This document shows, piece by piece, positions 16,860-24,958 of a DNA stretch of 42,423 nucleotides; within the stretch, counting starts at the first letter, position 1; each line of letters starts with the position of its first letter. Both the position numbers and the translations under genes were made by a program. The notes under the pieces are model-generated. The model was not told where the DNA came from, did not search any database, and worked only from the letters and a program-made list of their open reading frames with translations. The stretch spans positions 1 through 42,423 of the forward strand of contig CAOKQZ010000016.1 of the NCBI GenBank assembly GCA_948471055.1, written 5' to 3'. The DNA is from an uncultured Clostridium sp. (lineage in GTDB: Bacteria > Bacillota > Clostridia > TANB77 > CAG-508).

Positions 16860-17821
16860 TTATCCTCCTTCATAGTTAGACATTTCATTTATTATTGTAT
16901 CTACATCGTATTGTGTACTTAATTCTGTTTGATCTAATGCTGATAATATACATTTTTTAAAATATGCTTTTGGTATTTGTATTCGTGATTTTGTATTTGC
17001 AATAGCGAAATTCTTTAATCCATATAATAATTTTTTAGAATTGATTTCTTTTATCTTTTCTCTAGTATCTGGATGCATATACATTTCTTTTAGTATTTCT
17101 GTTATTTCAATAGCAAGTTCTGGAGAAAGAATATGCATTTCACAATTAGATATCAGCATATTGAATTCCATCTTTTCCATCTCATCCATCATTTCATCTA
17201 AATTTTTATTTTCCTGTGGTTTGTGATTAGATGGATAGATAGATTTTATTTCTTTTAATTTAATTTTATTTGATTTAGATTTGATTTGATTTTGTTGAGT
17301 TCCGTTCAATTCCGTTGCGATTTTTCCAACGGCTGTTGAACATTCGTTGCATTATCTTCCAACGGCTGTTGAACATTCGTTGCATTATCTTCCAACGGCT
17401 GTTCAACATCTGTTTCATTTTCGTTAATTTCATTATTCTTTTTCTGTCTTCTTGCTTCTGCAGACTTTTTACCTGCAATTCGTGCTTGTTCTGACTTCTT
17501 CTGTTGCTTTTCTATCATTAGGTTCATACGATTTAAAAATGATTTACTATAAAATTTATCATCTTCTAAAACAAATAGTTCATATTCGTTAATACAATCA
17601 TTTATAAATTTTTCTACATCAATTGTTGTTCCAGTTAATACTTTTATAGATCTAAATATTTTCTTATCATAGTCTAATTTAAAATCCTTTTCTTTTCGCA
17701 TTCTTTCAATAATAAACCACCATAATCCATAACTTTCAAATCCATAATCTGCACGTAACCCAACAATTTTTTCATCATAGAATGCATCACTATCATGTGA
17801 AAAAAATTCTCTATTACTCAA
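16860..17821 (-). CDS. Phage replication initiator/replisome organizer, read through two CGG +1 shifts
   Basis: Two frames form one gene. 17306-17821 (171 codons) is a DUF4373/Lin1244-type winged-helix N-terminus (FFSHDSDAFYDEKIVGLRAD, YGLWWFIIERMR), followed by a linker with NATNVQQPLE repeats. 16860-17309 encodes a helical C-terminal replication-loader domain (LLYGLKNFAIANTKSRIQIP, KAYFKKCILSAL) like DUF6017. The first frame ends CAA CGG AAT TGA. Skipping C of CGG (17312-17314) gives GGA ATT GAA and then a second in-frame CGG (17302-17304); skipping that C enters the C-terminal frame exactly (GGA ACT CAA). The joined product is about 319 residues. A TTG restart overlapping the stop is possible but lacks an RBS. 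Confidence 0.8.
17326..17424 (-). repeat. 33-bp tandem repeat in initiator linker
   Basis: Two identical 33-bp units (17326-17358, 17359-17391) and a third diverged copy encode an 11-residue repeat ending in QPLED/QPLEK. The repeats lie in the disordered linker just before the double CGG site. Confidence 0.9.
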
Positions 17822-17858
17822 AATAAACTCACCACCAATCTAAAATATGTTTTGTTTG

Positions 17859-18017
17859 CTATAATATCGGTTCAATTATTACTTTTAAATTTGATTTCAT
17901 AGCATCTTCAACTAACATTTGAGTAACAGTTAATGATAAGTTAAGTGGTATAGTTACTTCTTGTTTGTTCTCATTATCTATAATTGTTATTTTAGTTCTT
18001 ATATCGTTACTATCCAT
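17859..18017 (-). CDS. 52-residue phage protein
   Basis: Strand-rich start (RTKITIIDNENKQEVTIPLN) followed by a helix. The ATG overlaps the stop of the upstream gene by 8 bases, with GAAGGGAG as RBS. It lies just before the initiator gene. Unknown function. Confidence 0.65.
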   Translation of the reverse strand: MDSNDIRTKITIIDNENKQEVTIPLNLSLTVTQMLVEDAMKSNLKVIIEPIL

Positions 18018-18330
18018 CTTTTTCTCCCTTCTTTTGTACTAAGATATCCATAGAAATTTGCTGATTCTTATATACATCTTCTAAATATTTCTTTTCGCAT
18101 ATTGGACCAAATCCTCTTTGGATACTTTTCCATGTTTTTAATTCTTTATTGCACATTCTACAATTAAATGATGTATCTTTTACATCTGGACATTTATTTA
18201 ATGCTTTTATTGCTAAATTAATGGCTTTTATATCATTTAAATAAATCTCATCTAAATCATTATTATGTATGAAACTTAGCCTGTCCCTTTTTAATGATTC
18301 CAGTTGCATTATTGCTTTTACACTATTCAT
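18010..18330 (-). CDS. Zinc-binding phage protein (DUF6011-like)
   Basis: 106 residues. The C-terminal half shows CRMCNKELKTWKSIQRGFGP then IC, the C-x2-C...G-x-GP-x-C pattern of DUF6011-type zinc fingers. The N-terminal half is helical. It probably binds nucleic acid; unproven. Confidence 0.75.
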   Translation of the reverse strand: MNSVKAIMQLESLKRDRLSFIHNNDLDEIYLNDIKAINLAIKALNKCPDVKDTSFNCRMCNKELKTWKSIQRGFGPICEKKYLEDVYKNQQISMDILVQKKGEKDG

Positions 18331-18342
18331 AATATCCCTCCA

Positions 18343-19086
18343 TCAAAATGGATATAATTTTAATTCTATGTTTAGTCCTGGTTTAGCAATTGTAGTTGTT
18401 ATTTTTGTTGCTTCATATACTTTGTCTTGCATTATATATTGATTTGAATTTGTATCTGATAGATGGCATAGTATAATATTTTTTGCATAACTTAAATCAT
18501 TAGATTTTAGAAACTTTATTACATTTTCTAAACTAAAATGACTCTCTAGTAATCTGCTATACCTAGTTTTATTTATTACTCCATTTTTTGCATTTTCTTT
18601 TGCTATTTCCTTATTATAGTTACATTCTAAAAGTAAGTAATTTAATTTATTAAATTTGTATTTAATATAATATGTATCAGTAGCATACAATAATTTTTCT
18701 CCAGTAATTTTATGTTGTATTAAAAATCCTAATGGTTCTGCAGCATCGTGTTGTGTGTCAAACGGAAGTATTATAAAATTTCCAATTTCAAATTGTTTCA
18801 ATGCCCTTATAATTTTAAATCTGTGGCCAACTAAATTTTGTTTTTGAAATGTACCTGCAGATGCATATATATCTATTCCATATAATGCAAAGTTTGTAGC
18901 ATATTTTAAATGATCCATATGTTCATGCGTTATTAATACTGCTTTTATTCCATTAAAATTAAAATTTAATTCCTTTTGAACAACTTTAAAATTAACACCT
19001 GCATCTAATATTAATCTTTCGTTGTCATTTGCTTCTATTAGGTAGCAGTTACCACTAGAACTACTACCTAATACTTTTAAATTCAT
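18343..19086 (-). CDS. Metallo-beta-lactamase-fold hydrolase (YycJ-like)
   Basis: 247 residues. The metal-binding THEHMDHLK is at about residues 53-61, an aspartate-containing ILDAGV precedes it, and later metal ligands are in DTQHDAAE, ATDTYY and LCHLSD. The layout resembles YycJ/WalJ-type nucleases. It sits directly after recT (1-base overlap), so it is likely part of the phage recombination module as a nuclease, but substrate is inferred only. Confidence 0.85.
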   Translation of the reverse strand: MNLKVLGSSSSGNCYLIEANDNERLILDAGVNFKVVQKELNFNFNGIKAVLITHEHMDHLKYATNFALYGIDIYASAGTFQKQNLVGHRFKIIRALKQFEIGNFIILPFDTQHDAAEPLGFLIQHKITGEKLLYATDTYYIKYKFNKLNYLLLECNYNKEIAKENAKNGVINKTRYSRLLESHFSLENVIKFLKSNDLSYAKNIILCHLSDTNSNQYIMQDKVYEATKITTTIAKPGLNIELKLYPF

Positions 19087-19982
19087 TAAAATGCTGGTCC
19101 TTCAGTTGTAGTATCTTCAACATTGTTTTCTGCTGATGCAGTATCTTCAATTTCTTGTATTTCTCCAGTTTCGACATCAATTAATTCTTTATTAGCATTT
19201 TCTTGTATTTCATATTCAACTTCACTTTCTTTTAACTCTTCATCTGATGTTTCAAATGCCATTTTTATCATATTTAAATTACTATCATCTTTTGTATTGA
19301 TATAATATTTACATATTTTATTAATAACTGTTCTTTTGCACATATCTTCAGTAAATTGTGAATGTGTACTTTCTTTATTATCTGGATTTAATTTTGATTT
19401 TTTCCATGAAGTCTTTATCTGATCTATTGTCATTATCAAACTTTCTTCAAAATCATTATTATATAGAATTGTTGCATATGCTCCTATTATTTTGGCTTTA
19501 TTTATATTTTCAAAATTTCTTGTATGTGAAAGTATAGATGTTTTTCCTCTTTTTATTTCAGTTTCAACTTTATCACCCTCATAAATAACTTCTGCTGTAA
19601 TATCTCTTATTTCTCCAAATTGTTTTGCTACTGCTATTGATCCAAAATATGATCTCATTAATGTTAGTTGGTTTCCAAATGGTATGAAGTAACATTGATT
19701 CTTCATAGGGTTTAAACCTTGTATAACCATATTTAATAAAGCATTCGCAATACTTGGTTGTGTACAAACTTCCAATGCTAACTTTCCATTTTTATCTTTA
19801 ACTTCTTGTAATTTTAACCATGCACTTTTTAGTGCATTCTCTGGGCTATAATTATTAGGGAAATATATCTGCCCATTATTTTGAAATTGATGTATTTTAT
19901 TTAATACATTATCAGTTATATTTCTTTCTTCTTTAACAACTTGTAATTGTTTTTCTTCCTTTTTAACTAATTCATTACTCAT
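19086..19982 (-). CDS. recT: RecT single-strand annealing protein
   Basis: 298 residues, with typical RecT segments: NALKSAWLKLQEV, ANALLNMVIQGLNPMKNQCY, FGNQLTLMRSYFGSIAVAKQ and MTIDQIKTSWKKS. The C-terminus is an acidic low-complexity tail. RecT binds single-stranded DNA and promotes annealing and strand exchange. A Rad50-like ATPase and a metallo-beta-lactamase-fold protein lie beside it in place of an obvious RecE. Confidence 0.93.
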   Translation of the reverse strand: MSNELVKKEEKQLQVVKEERNITDNVLNKIHQFQNNGQIYFPNNYSPENALKSAWLKLQEVKDKNGKLALEVCTQPSIANALLNMVIQGLNPMKNQCYFIPFGNQLTLMRSYFGSIAVAKQFGEIRDITAEVIYEGDKVETEIKRGKTSILSHTRNFENINKAKIIGAYATILYNNDFEESLIMTIDQIKTSWKKSKLNPDNKESTHSQFTEDMCKRTVINKICKYYINTKDDSNLNMIKMAFETSDEELKESEVEYEIQENANKELIDVETGEIQEIEDTASAENNVEDTTTEGPAF

Positions 19983-19983
19983 A

Positions 19984-20253
19984 TTATTTAGCCTCCTTAA
20001 CTATAAATTTCATTCCAGTTCTGTCTTCATTTTCTACTTTTACTGTACAAAAAGCGGGTACACATACTAAATCAATACCACCTGCTGCTACATACGATCT
20101 AGTAATAGCAATGGACTTTATTGCTTGATTTATTGCTCCCGCTCCTATTGCTTGCATTTTTACTCTTCCTTTTTCAGTTAATATTCCTGCTATTGCTCCA
20201 GCAACAGCATTTGGATTTGATTTACTTGATATTTTTAATGTTTCATTATTCAT
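19984..20253 (-). CDS. SpoVS-like protein
   Basis: 89 residues, essentially full-length for stage V sporulation protein S. The core SKSNPNAVAGAIAGILTEKG, QAIGAGAINQAIKSIAITR and GIDLVCVPAF follows the SpoVS pattern closely. In Bacillus SpoVS acts in septation and coat assembly, but here it lies within phage genes, one base upstream of recT, so an Alba-like nucleic-acid-binding role in recombination is more plausible. Confidence 0.9.
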   Translation of the reverse strand: MNNETLKISSKSNPNAVAGAIAGILTEKGRVKMQAIGAGAINQAIKSIAITRSYVAAGGIDLVCVPAFCTVKVENEDRTGMKFIVKEAK

Positions 20254-20271
20254 TTGATTTTCCTCCTATTT

Positions 20272-20598
20272 TTAATCTTCAAATACTGATAGTTTATATT
20301 TGCTTCCACTATATCCAAAACATAGATTTCCACTATCACATATTAATGCTAATTCATCTAATGTTACCTCATTAGGACATTTATAAATTTTATATTCTCC
20401 ATGGCCATAGCAGGCTTTTCTTGAATAAACTATATCGTTTTGTTCTAATTCTTCGCTTGTAGGTACTTTATGGTCAATATCACTAACTTTTAATATTTTG
20501 TATTTTTTCTTTAATTCTTCATATATTTGTCCATTTATTTTCATCATTTCCCTTTCATTTTCTTTGAAAGCATATGATGAATATATTTTTTTCTCCAT
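20272..20598 (-). CDS. Hypothetical phage protein
   Basis: 108 residues. A conserved-looking C-terminus (LDELALICDSGNLCFGYSGS) is typical of a small phage family with unknown role. It abuts the ATPase gene. Confidence 0.7.
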   Translation of the reverse strand: MEKKIYSSYAFKENEREMMKINGQIYEELKKKYKILKVSDIDHKVPTSEELEQNDIVYSRKACYGHGEYKIYKCPNEVTLDELALICDSGNLCFGYSGSKYKLSVFED

Positions 20599-22536
20599 TT
20601 AAACCACCTCGATTCTTAACTTTTGATCTTCAGTTACTACTAAACTAATTATTTGTGTACCTATATAATCTATTTCATTTATTGATTCTCTATTGTCTAT
20701 AAATATTGGTGCTGACCTGTTATAATGTTTTATCAATGTATTTATAATATCTAGTCCTGCAAGTATTTTATGAGCATTGTTTACATCTGTGTATGGAACA
20801 CCATTTACTAATGTATCGCAACATTCTATAAGTCCACCATTTATTTGAGTGTCAAATAATCTGAATTTTACTAATTCAAATTTACTATTTATAGCATTTT
20901 CCAATAACTCAACTTTTGTTTTTGTAAACTCTTCTAGTGCATATTGTTGGCCTTCTAGTTCTTGTATTTTGTTTGAAATATCTTCTTCTGATGTTTGTAA
21001 TTCTTCTATACGTTGTTTTGTTTTTTCTTGTGTATCTCTTTCATTTAGTGTTTTATTTAACTTGTTAATTTCTTCTATTATTTCTGCTTTTTTATTTTGT
21101 AGATATGATATATCCCCATTTGTTAAGTTCCTTACTTTTTCTTCTAATTTTTCTATTTCTTTGATTTTATTACTATACTCTGGTAATGAAGTTACATCAA
21201 ATGAGTTGTCCGTCTCTTTTGCTTTTTCAATTTCTGCTATTTTAGTATTTATTTCTTCTAGTTTGTTATCTAATTTTTGAAGTTCTTGTTGTATTTTTTC
21301 TCTAGCCTTTGTATTTTCATCTAATCTTATATTTATGGCTTGTCCTTCTCTATTTATTGCCTCTTGTTCACTTTTTTTATGTATATTTAAATTATCTTCA
21401 AATTGCTTTTTTATTTCTTCCTTTTTATCTGTTTCATACTCTCTTTTACAAGTTGGACATATAAATGAATTTGGATCAAATTCTAATGCAGTTTTACTAA
21501 CTTCATCCCATTTTTTATATAATTCTTCTTTTCTCTTCTGGTCAGATTGTATTCTTAATAACCTATCACTATCTTCTTCCTTCTTTAATCTAATTGTATT
21601 TTCAATTACCTTTTTTTCATTTTGTAAATTGATTAAGTCTGTAGAATATTTTTGAGAATATTCAGTTTCTTTTTTTAATTTAAAATCTGCCAATTCCTTT
21701 TTTGCAATTGCTAATTGATCTGCTATTTTCATATTTTCTTTTGCTTTTGTTTGTATATCAGTCATTTCTAATTCAATACCATTTAGTTGTTTATTGTATT
21801 CTTCCTTTTCTTCTTCAATTTTTTTGTAATCTATATCGTGTTCTGTTATTAATGTATTAGTAAGTTCATCAATTCTTACTGGTATTGTTTCTTTTTCTTT
21901 ATTTAGGTCTTTTATTTTGGCTTGTACTACTTTTTTATAATCGTCAATAGATCTACCATCTAAATTATCTTTTAATGTTTTAAATTCTTCTTTTGAATCT
22001 AATATTTCATCATCAGAAATATTAGCACCAGAGATATTTATTAGTACTTCTCTTCTTTCTTCCTTTTTTAGTTGATTGTTAAAGTATAATGGGTCTGTAA
22101 TTAATTTAAATAAACTTTCTGGTATTAAATTATTAATTTTCTCTTCATAGTCTTTCTTTTTTACTGGTACTTCATCAATCCAATAATTAGTTTCGTGTCC
22201 CGAGAATTCTTGTTCACTTTGACCTCTCTTCTTAACCCATTTTTCTTGAAATACTTTTTTAAATGTCATATCTACACCATCAATTACCAATATTGCTTCA
22301 ACTTCATGTTCTAAGAAATGTATTGGTTTATTATTACTATCTAATGTTTTTATATTAAAGTCTTTTCTATCATTGCTATCTTTATCAAAAAATAGCCATT
22401 TAAACGCATCAAATATTGTTGTTTTTCCTGTTGCATTTGCTCCATAAATATTTGTATTTTGACAATTAAAATCTATTTTTAAGTCTTTTATTCCTTTAAA
22501 GTTCTTCAGTTTTAAACTAAATATTTTTATTTCCAT
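20599..22536 (-). CDS. Rad50/SbcC-like AAA ATPase with zinc hook
   Basis: 645 residues. Walker A GANATGKTTIFDAFKWLFFD is at residues ~33-52. Two long coiled coils flank a CPTCKREYE half zinc hook near the middle. The C-terminal lobe has a Walker B-like APIFIDNRESIN in which the usual catalytic Glu is replaced by Asn. The family tethers and processes DNA ends with a nuclease partner; here RecT and the metallo-beta-lactamase-fold protein are the nearest candidates. Confidence 0.9.
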   Translation of the reverse strand: MEIKIFSLKLKNFKGIKDLKIDFNCQNTNIYGANATGKTTIFDAFKWLFFDKDSNDRKDFNIKTLDSNNKPIHFLEHEVEAILVIDGVDMTFKKVFQEKWVKKRGQSEQEFSGHETNYWIDEVPVKKKDYEEKINNLIPESLFKLITDPLYFNNQLKKEERREVLINISGANISDDEILDSKEEFKTLKDNLDGRSIDDYKKVVQAKIKDLNKEKETIPVRIDELTNTLITEHDIDYKKIEEEKEEYNKQLNGIELEMTDIQTKAKENMKIADQLAIAKKELADFKLKKETEYSQKYSTDLINLQNEKKVIENTIRLKKEEDSDRLLRIQSDQKRKEELYKKWDEVSKTALEFDPNSFICPTCKREYETDKKEEIKKQFEDNLNIHKKSEQEAINREGQAINIRLDENTKAREKIQQELQKLDNKLEEINTKIAEIEKAKETDNSFDVTSLPEYSNKIKEIEKLEEKVRNLTNGDISYLQNKKAEIIEEINKLNKTLNERDTQEKTKQRIEELQTSEEDISNKIQELEGQQYALEEFTKTKVELLENAINSKFELVKFRLFDTQINGGLIECCDTLVNGVPYTDVNNAHKILAGLDIINTLIKHYNRSAPIFIDNRESINEIDYIGTQIISLVVTEDQKLRIEVV

Positions 22537-22539
22537 TTA

Positions 22540-22713
22540 CTATTTTCTCCCTTCTTTTTCCAGACTTTGACTTTGTTTCAATTCAAATGCTTTTTGAGCA
22601 TCTTCCATTGCCTCCATAAAGCCACAATCAGAACATATATCTGTTTTTCCATCTCTGTGGCTTAATGCTGGTCTATCTCCAAGTGGTCCATTACATTTTG
22701 GACATTTTTTCAT
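22540..22713 (-). CDS. Small zinc-ribbon phage protein
   Basis: 57 residues from the ATG with AGGTAGGA upstream. CPKCNGPLGDRPALSHRDGK and ICSDCGFMEA form a two-knuckle zinc ribbon, a form frequent in phage early operons. Unknown function. Confidence 0.75.
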   Translation of the reverse strand: MKKCPKCNGPLGDRPALSHRDGKTDICSDCGFMEAMEDAQKAFELKQSQSLEKEGRK

Positions 22714-22796
22714 AATTCCTACCTTTCCGCTCTTGATTTCCATATTTCTATATGTTAGAATGAAAACAGAGCATTTATATAAGTGTTTTTATAGAA

Positions 22797-23090
22797 CTAT
22801 TTATTACTTTGGTCGGTATTTGGTAGTTCTATTATTTTTGCGCTTTGTTTTTTATATCCAATTTCTATTTCGTCAATAAGAAGTTCATATCTAGTATCTG
22901 TACATAATTCTGATATTTTTCTTCTTTTTACACTTGGATCTGAGTAGTCATTTGATTCATTTAGATTTCTAATCATTAGTAAAATATCTGCTAAACTAAA
23001 TTTTATGTCTTTAATTTCCTTGTCTTTTCTTTGTATTGTTTCTTCTAATTGCTTAATCTTAATTCCCTCATCAGTGTGTTTACCTAACAT
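22797..23090 (-). CDS. Coiled-coil phage protein
   Basis: 97 residues; heptads over residues 8-45 (QLEETIQRKDKEIKDIKFSL) and a charged C-terminus. The RBS GAAAGGAGG lies inside the preceding small frame. Unknown function. Confidence 0.65.
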   Translation of the reverse strand: MLGKHTDEGIKIKQLEETIQRKDKEIKDIKFSLADILLMIRNLNESNDYSDPSVKRRKISELCTDTRYELLIDEIEIGYKKQSAKIIELPNTDQSNK

Positions 23091-23181
23091 AGTTTTTTCC
23101 TCCTTTCAATATTCTTAATTTATACTTCATTGTGGCCAATGTTATAATGTGCCAAATGTAGCAATCGTGTAATTTATCCAT
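23080..23181 (-). CDS. Possible 33-residue phage peptide
   Basis: ATG with an excellent RBS (AGGAGGATAAC). The peptide MDKLHDCYIWHIITLATMKY and a basic end has no known relative. Its stop overlaps the next ATG by 11 bases, as elsewhere in this operon. It may be a leader peptide rather than a functional protein. Confidence 0.5.
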   Translation of the reverse strand: MDKLHDCYIWHIITLATMKYKLRILKGGKNYVR

Positions 23182-23182
23182 G

Positions 23183-23467
23183 TTATCCTCCTAATCCTCT
23201 AATAAAATTTATAATGCCTCGTTTCAATTTTCTGTTTTCTTCATTTATTATCCTCATTTCATTTAATAAGTTTTCTTTATCATTTGATTTTTCTTTTACC
23301 ATTTGTTCTAGATATGTAGTATGTGCTTGATATTCTTTTTTTGCTTTTTCAAAATTTTCAATTTTATCCTTCATACTTTTGTATTCTTCAATAGAAATTA
23401 TCATCTCATCTTCATGGACTCTAGCATTAAATACTTCCATTTCATTATCACATCTATCTTCTTCCAT
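23183..23467 (-). CDS. Coiled-coil phage protein
   Basis: 94 residues from the ATG preceded by AAAAGGAG; an earlier in-frame ATG overlaps the upstream gene. Mostly charged helix (KIENFEKAKKEYQAHTTYLE). Unknown function. Confidence 0.65.
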   Translation of the reverse strand: MEEDRCDNEMEVFNARVHEDEMIISIEEYKSMKDKIENFEKAKKEYQAHTTYLEQMVKEKSNDKENLLNEMRIINEENRKLKRGIINFIRGLGG

Positions 23468-23690
23468 ATTTTTTACTCCTTTTCTTATTTTCACTTTCTT
23501 CATAAATTGTTTCTATAATAAGTATTACTATTAAACCTAAAACTGGTACTAGATATTCTCCTCCAAATGCTTGGTGTCCTCTAAGTTTATTTGCATAGTT
23601 TATTGATAAAATTGTTAGTATAATAGTTCCTATAATTACTAATATTTCTAATATTCTTACTAAAAATTTCTTTTTATTGGTTATTTTCAT
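23454..23690 (-). CDS. Two-helix membrane phage protein
   Basis: 78 residues from the ATG with GGGGGAGG upstream. Two membrane segments are visible (ILEILVIIGTIILTILSI; YLVPVLGLIVILIIETI). The basic end suggests a cytoplasmic C-terminus. Unknown function; perhaps superinfection-related. Confidence 0.65.
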   Translation of the reverse strand: MKITNKKKFLVRILEILVIIGTIILTILSINYANKLRGHQAFGGEYLVPVLGLIVILIIETIYEESENKKRSKKYGRR

Positions 23691-23881
23691 TGTTCCTCCC
23701 CCTTTAATCTTTTCTTTTTGTACCATTCTCTTATTGCACTTCCTAATGCAACTTTCTCTTTTCCAAAATTTTCACTTGGAAAATCTTGTGAATTATAGAT
23801 GCTTAATGCAGTTGGTATACTACAATTTCTTAATTCTGCAAATTGTGTTGGGGTATAAAAAACATTATCTTTTAATTCCAT
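23687..23881 (-). CDS. Excisionase-like helix-turn-helix protein
   Basis: 64 residues. VFYTPTQFAELRNCSIPTAL at the N-terminus is an AlpA/Xis-like winged-helix start, followed by LGSAIREWYKKK. It is the second leftward early gene. Excisionase or early regulator; which one cannot be settled here. Confidence 0.7.
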   Translation of the reverse strand: MELKDNVFYTPTQFAELRNCSIPTALSIYNSQDFPSENFGKEKVALGSAIREWYKKKRLKGEEQ

Positions 23882-23943
23882 TTAATTTTCCTCCTTCTTT
23901 GTGTGGCTTCCGCATTTTTTACTTTTTTCATATTACACCTCTT

Positions 23944-24192
23944 TTATGAATTTAATTCATATTTTTTAGTAAAAAAATATGTTGCAGCTTTTTCAATAGG
24001 TATTCCTAATAAATTGCATATCTCTATTATTTCTATTTGATTAAAAGAAGATTTACAATTTATTTTATTGGAAAAACTCCCTGCACTCATTTCAACTCCT
24101 CTCTTTTGAAGTTCCTTTACAAAGTTTGCTTCACTTCCAAAATATGTTCTTATTCTTCCTCTTAAAAGAGAATAATCTAACAATTTTAGCAT
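23944..24192 (-). CDS. Cro-like regulator (DUF739)
   Basis: 82 residues. LDYSLLRGRIRTYFGSEANF, KINCKSSFNQIEIIEICNLL and GIPIEKAATYFF follow the DUF739 Cro-like HTH pattern. It is first in the leftward early operon, divergent from the CI-like repressor. The last codons (YELNS stop) are encoded by a palindrome identical to the operator at 24219. Confidence 0.85.
   Translation of the reverse strand: MLKLLDYSLLRGRIRTYFGSEANFVKELQKRGVEMSAGSFSNKINCKSSFNQIEIIEICNLLGIPIEKAATYFFTKKYELNS
23946..23960. promoter_or_regulatory. Operator-like palindrome inside the end of the cro-like gene
   Basis: ATGAATTTAATTCAT, identical to the palindrome at 24219-24233, lies across the last codons and stop of the gene. 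Confidence 0.55.
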
Positions 24193-24218
24193 TTTTACAC
24201 TTCCTTTCTTTTGGCATT

Positions 24219-24349
24219 ATGAATTTAATTCATATTTGTCATTATAATATATCAGCAAAAAAATATTGTCAATACTTTTTATGAATTTTTTTCATTTTTT
24301 TGTATTTTTTTTCAAAAGTATTGATTTTATTTCATTTTTTTTATATAAT
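24219..24349. promoter_or_regulatory. Divergent lysis/lysogeny switch: two promoters and operators
   Basis: Leftward promoter: TTGACA at 24267-24272 (minus strand) and TATTAT at 24244-24249, 17-base spacer. Rightward promoter: TTGATT at 24321-24326 and TATAAT at 24344-24349, 17-base spacer. Palindromes ATGAATTTAATTCAT (24219-24233), ATGAATTTTTTTCAT (24281-24295) and a partial copy ending in TTTCAT (24321-24335) lie downstream of, between and on the promoters, so they are probable Cro/CI operators. Confidence 0.75.
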
Positions 24350-24373
24350 ATTTTATATCAAAGGAGGGATACT

Positions 24374-24934
24374 ATGGGAAACGAAAGAACAGATAGCTTT
24401 GCTAACAGATTAGCAATTGCTATGCAATTAAATAATATAAATCAAATAGAATTATCTGAAAAAACAAAAGCATTTTCCAAAACTATATCACAATCACTTA
24501 TAAATAAGTATTTAAAAGGAAAGGCTTTGGCTAGACAAGATAATATATATATATTGTGCAAAATTTTAAATGTAGATGAAGCTTGGATTATGGGATTTGA
24601 TGTTCCCATTGAAAGAACCCCCGATGAATTACGTACAACTAATGATATATTTCAATATAATGCAATTGATTCTGCAATGTTTCCTTTACTTGATATTGGA
24701 GATATTGCATTTATTCAAAAAACATCTAATTATGAAAGTGGACAAACCATTTTATTTAGATTAGATAATAAAGAATATATTAGAAAGGTTATAGATAATA
24801 ATGATAATCTCGAATTTCAAGCTATGAATGTTTATTATCCTATTTTAAAACTAACAAAAGAAGAATTAGAAAGTAAAAAATTCCAAGTTATTGGAAAAGT
24901 AATAAAAACAGAAAATATCAGTGCTTTTAAATAA
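24374..24934 (+). CDS. CI-like phage repressor, HTH plus S24-like domain
   Basis: 186 residues from the ATG with RBS AAGGAGGG; the frame extends upstream, but that part covers the promoter. An N-terminal HTH (LNNINQIELSEKTKAFSKTI) is followed by a C-terminal LexA/S24-like fold (MFPLLDIGDIAFIQ, then KEYIRKV with the expected lysine). In the usual GDSM motif the nucleophile Ser directly precedes Met; here it reads DSAM, so the aligned residue is Ala. Self-cleavage on SOS induction may therefore be lost or altered. It is transcribed divergently from the cro-like gene. Confidence 0.88.
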   Translation: MGNERTDSFANRLAIAMQLNNINQIELSEKTKAFSKTISQSLINKYLKGKALARQDNIYILCKILNVDEAWIMGFDVPIERTPDELRTTNDIFQYNAIDSAMFPLLDIGDIAFIQKTSNYESGQTILFRLDNKEYIRKVIDNNDNLEFQAMNVYYPILKLTKEELESKKFQVIGKVIKTENISAFK

Positions 24935-24958
24935 TATGCAAAAAAGGGGGTTTTATTT

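Noticed and set aside
17307..17309. TTG start overlapping the initiator stop, giving a separate C-terminal protein
   Set aside because: No RBS, TTG is a weak start, and the sequence upstream of it aligns as linker of one protein. Cannot be excluded without proteomics.
17321..17325. A run of five A on the coding strand that could give a -1 slip and also join the two initiator frames
   Set aside because: One slip there would work, but the site is a short run without a good slippery heptamer, and the same gene has two in-frame CGG codons that give the same join and match four other genes. Kept only as a rival explanation.
17275..17478. 67-codon open frame over the initiator linker
   Set aside because: It is the third frame of the 33-bp repeats (repeated NSRWK-type residues), with no RBS; only its last part is used as the short bridge between the two CGG sites.
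24266..24373. Longer N-terminus for the CI-like repressor
   Set aside because: It would be translated from the promoter region and is all Phe/Leu/Ile; a strong RBS precedes the later ATG.
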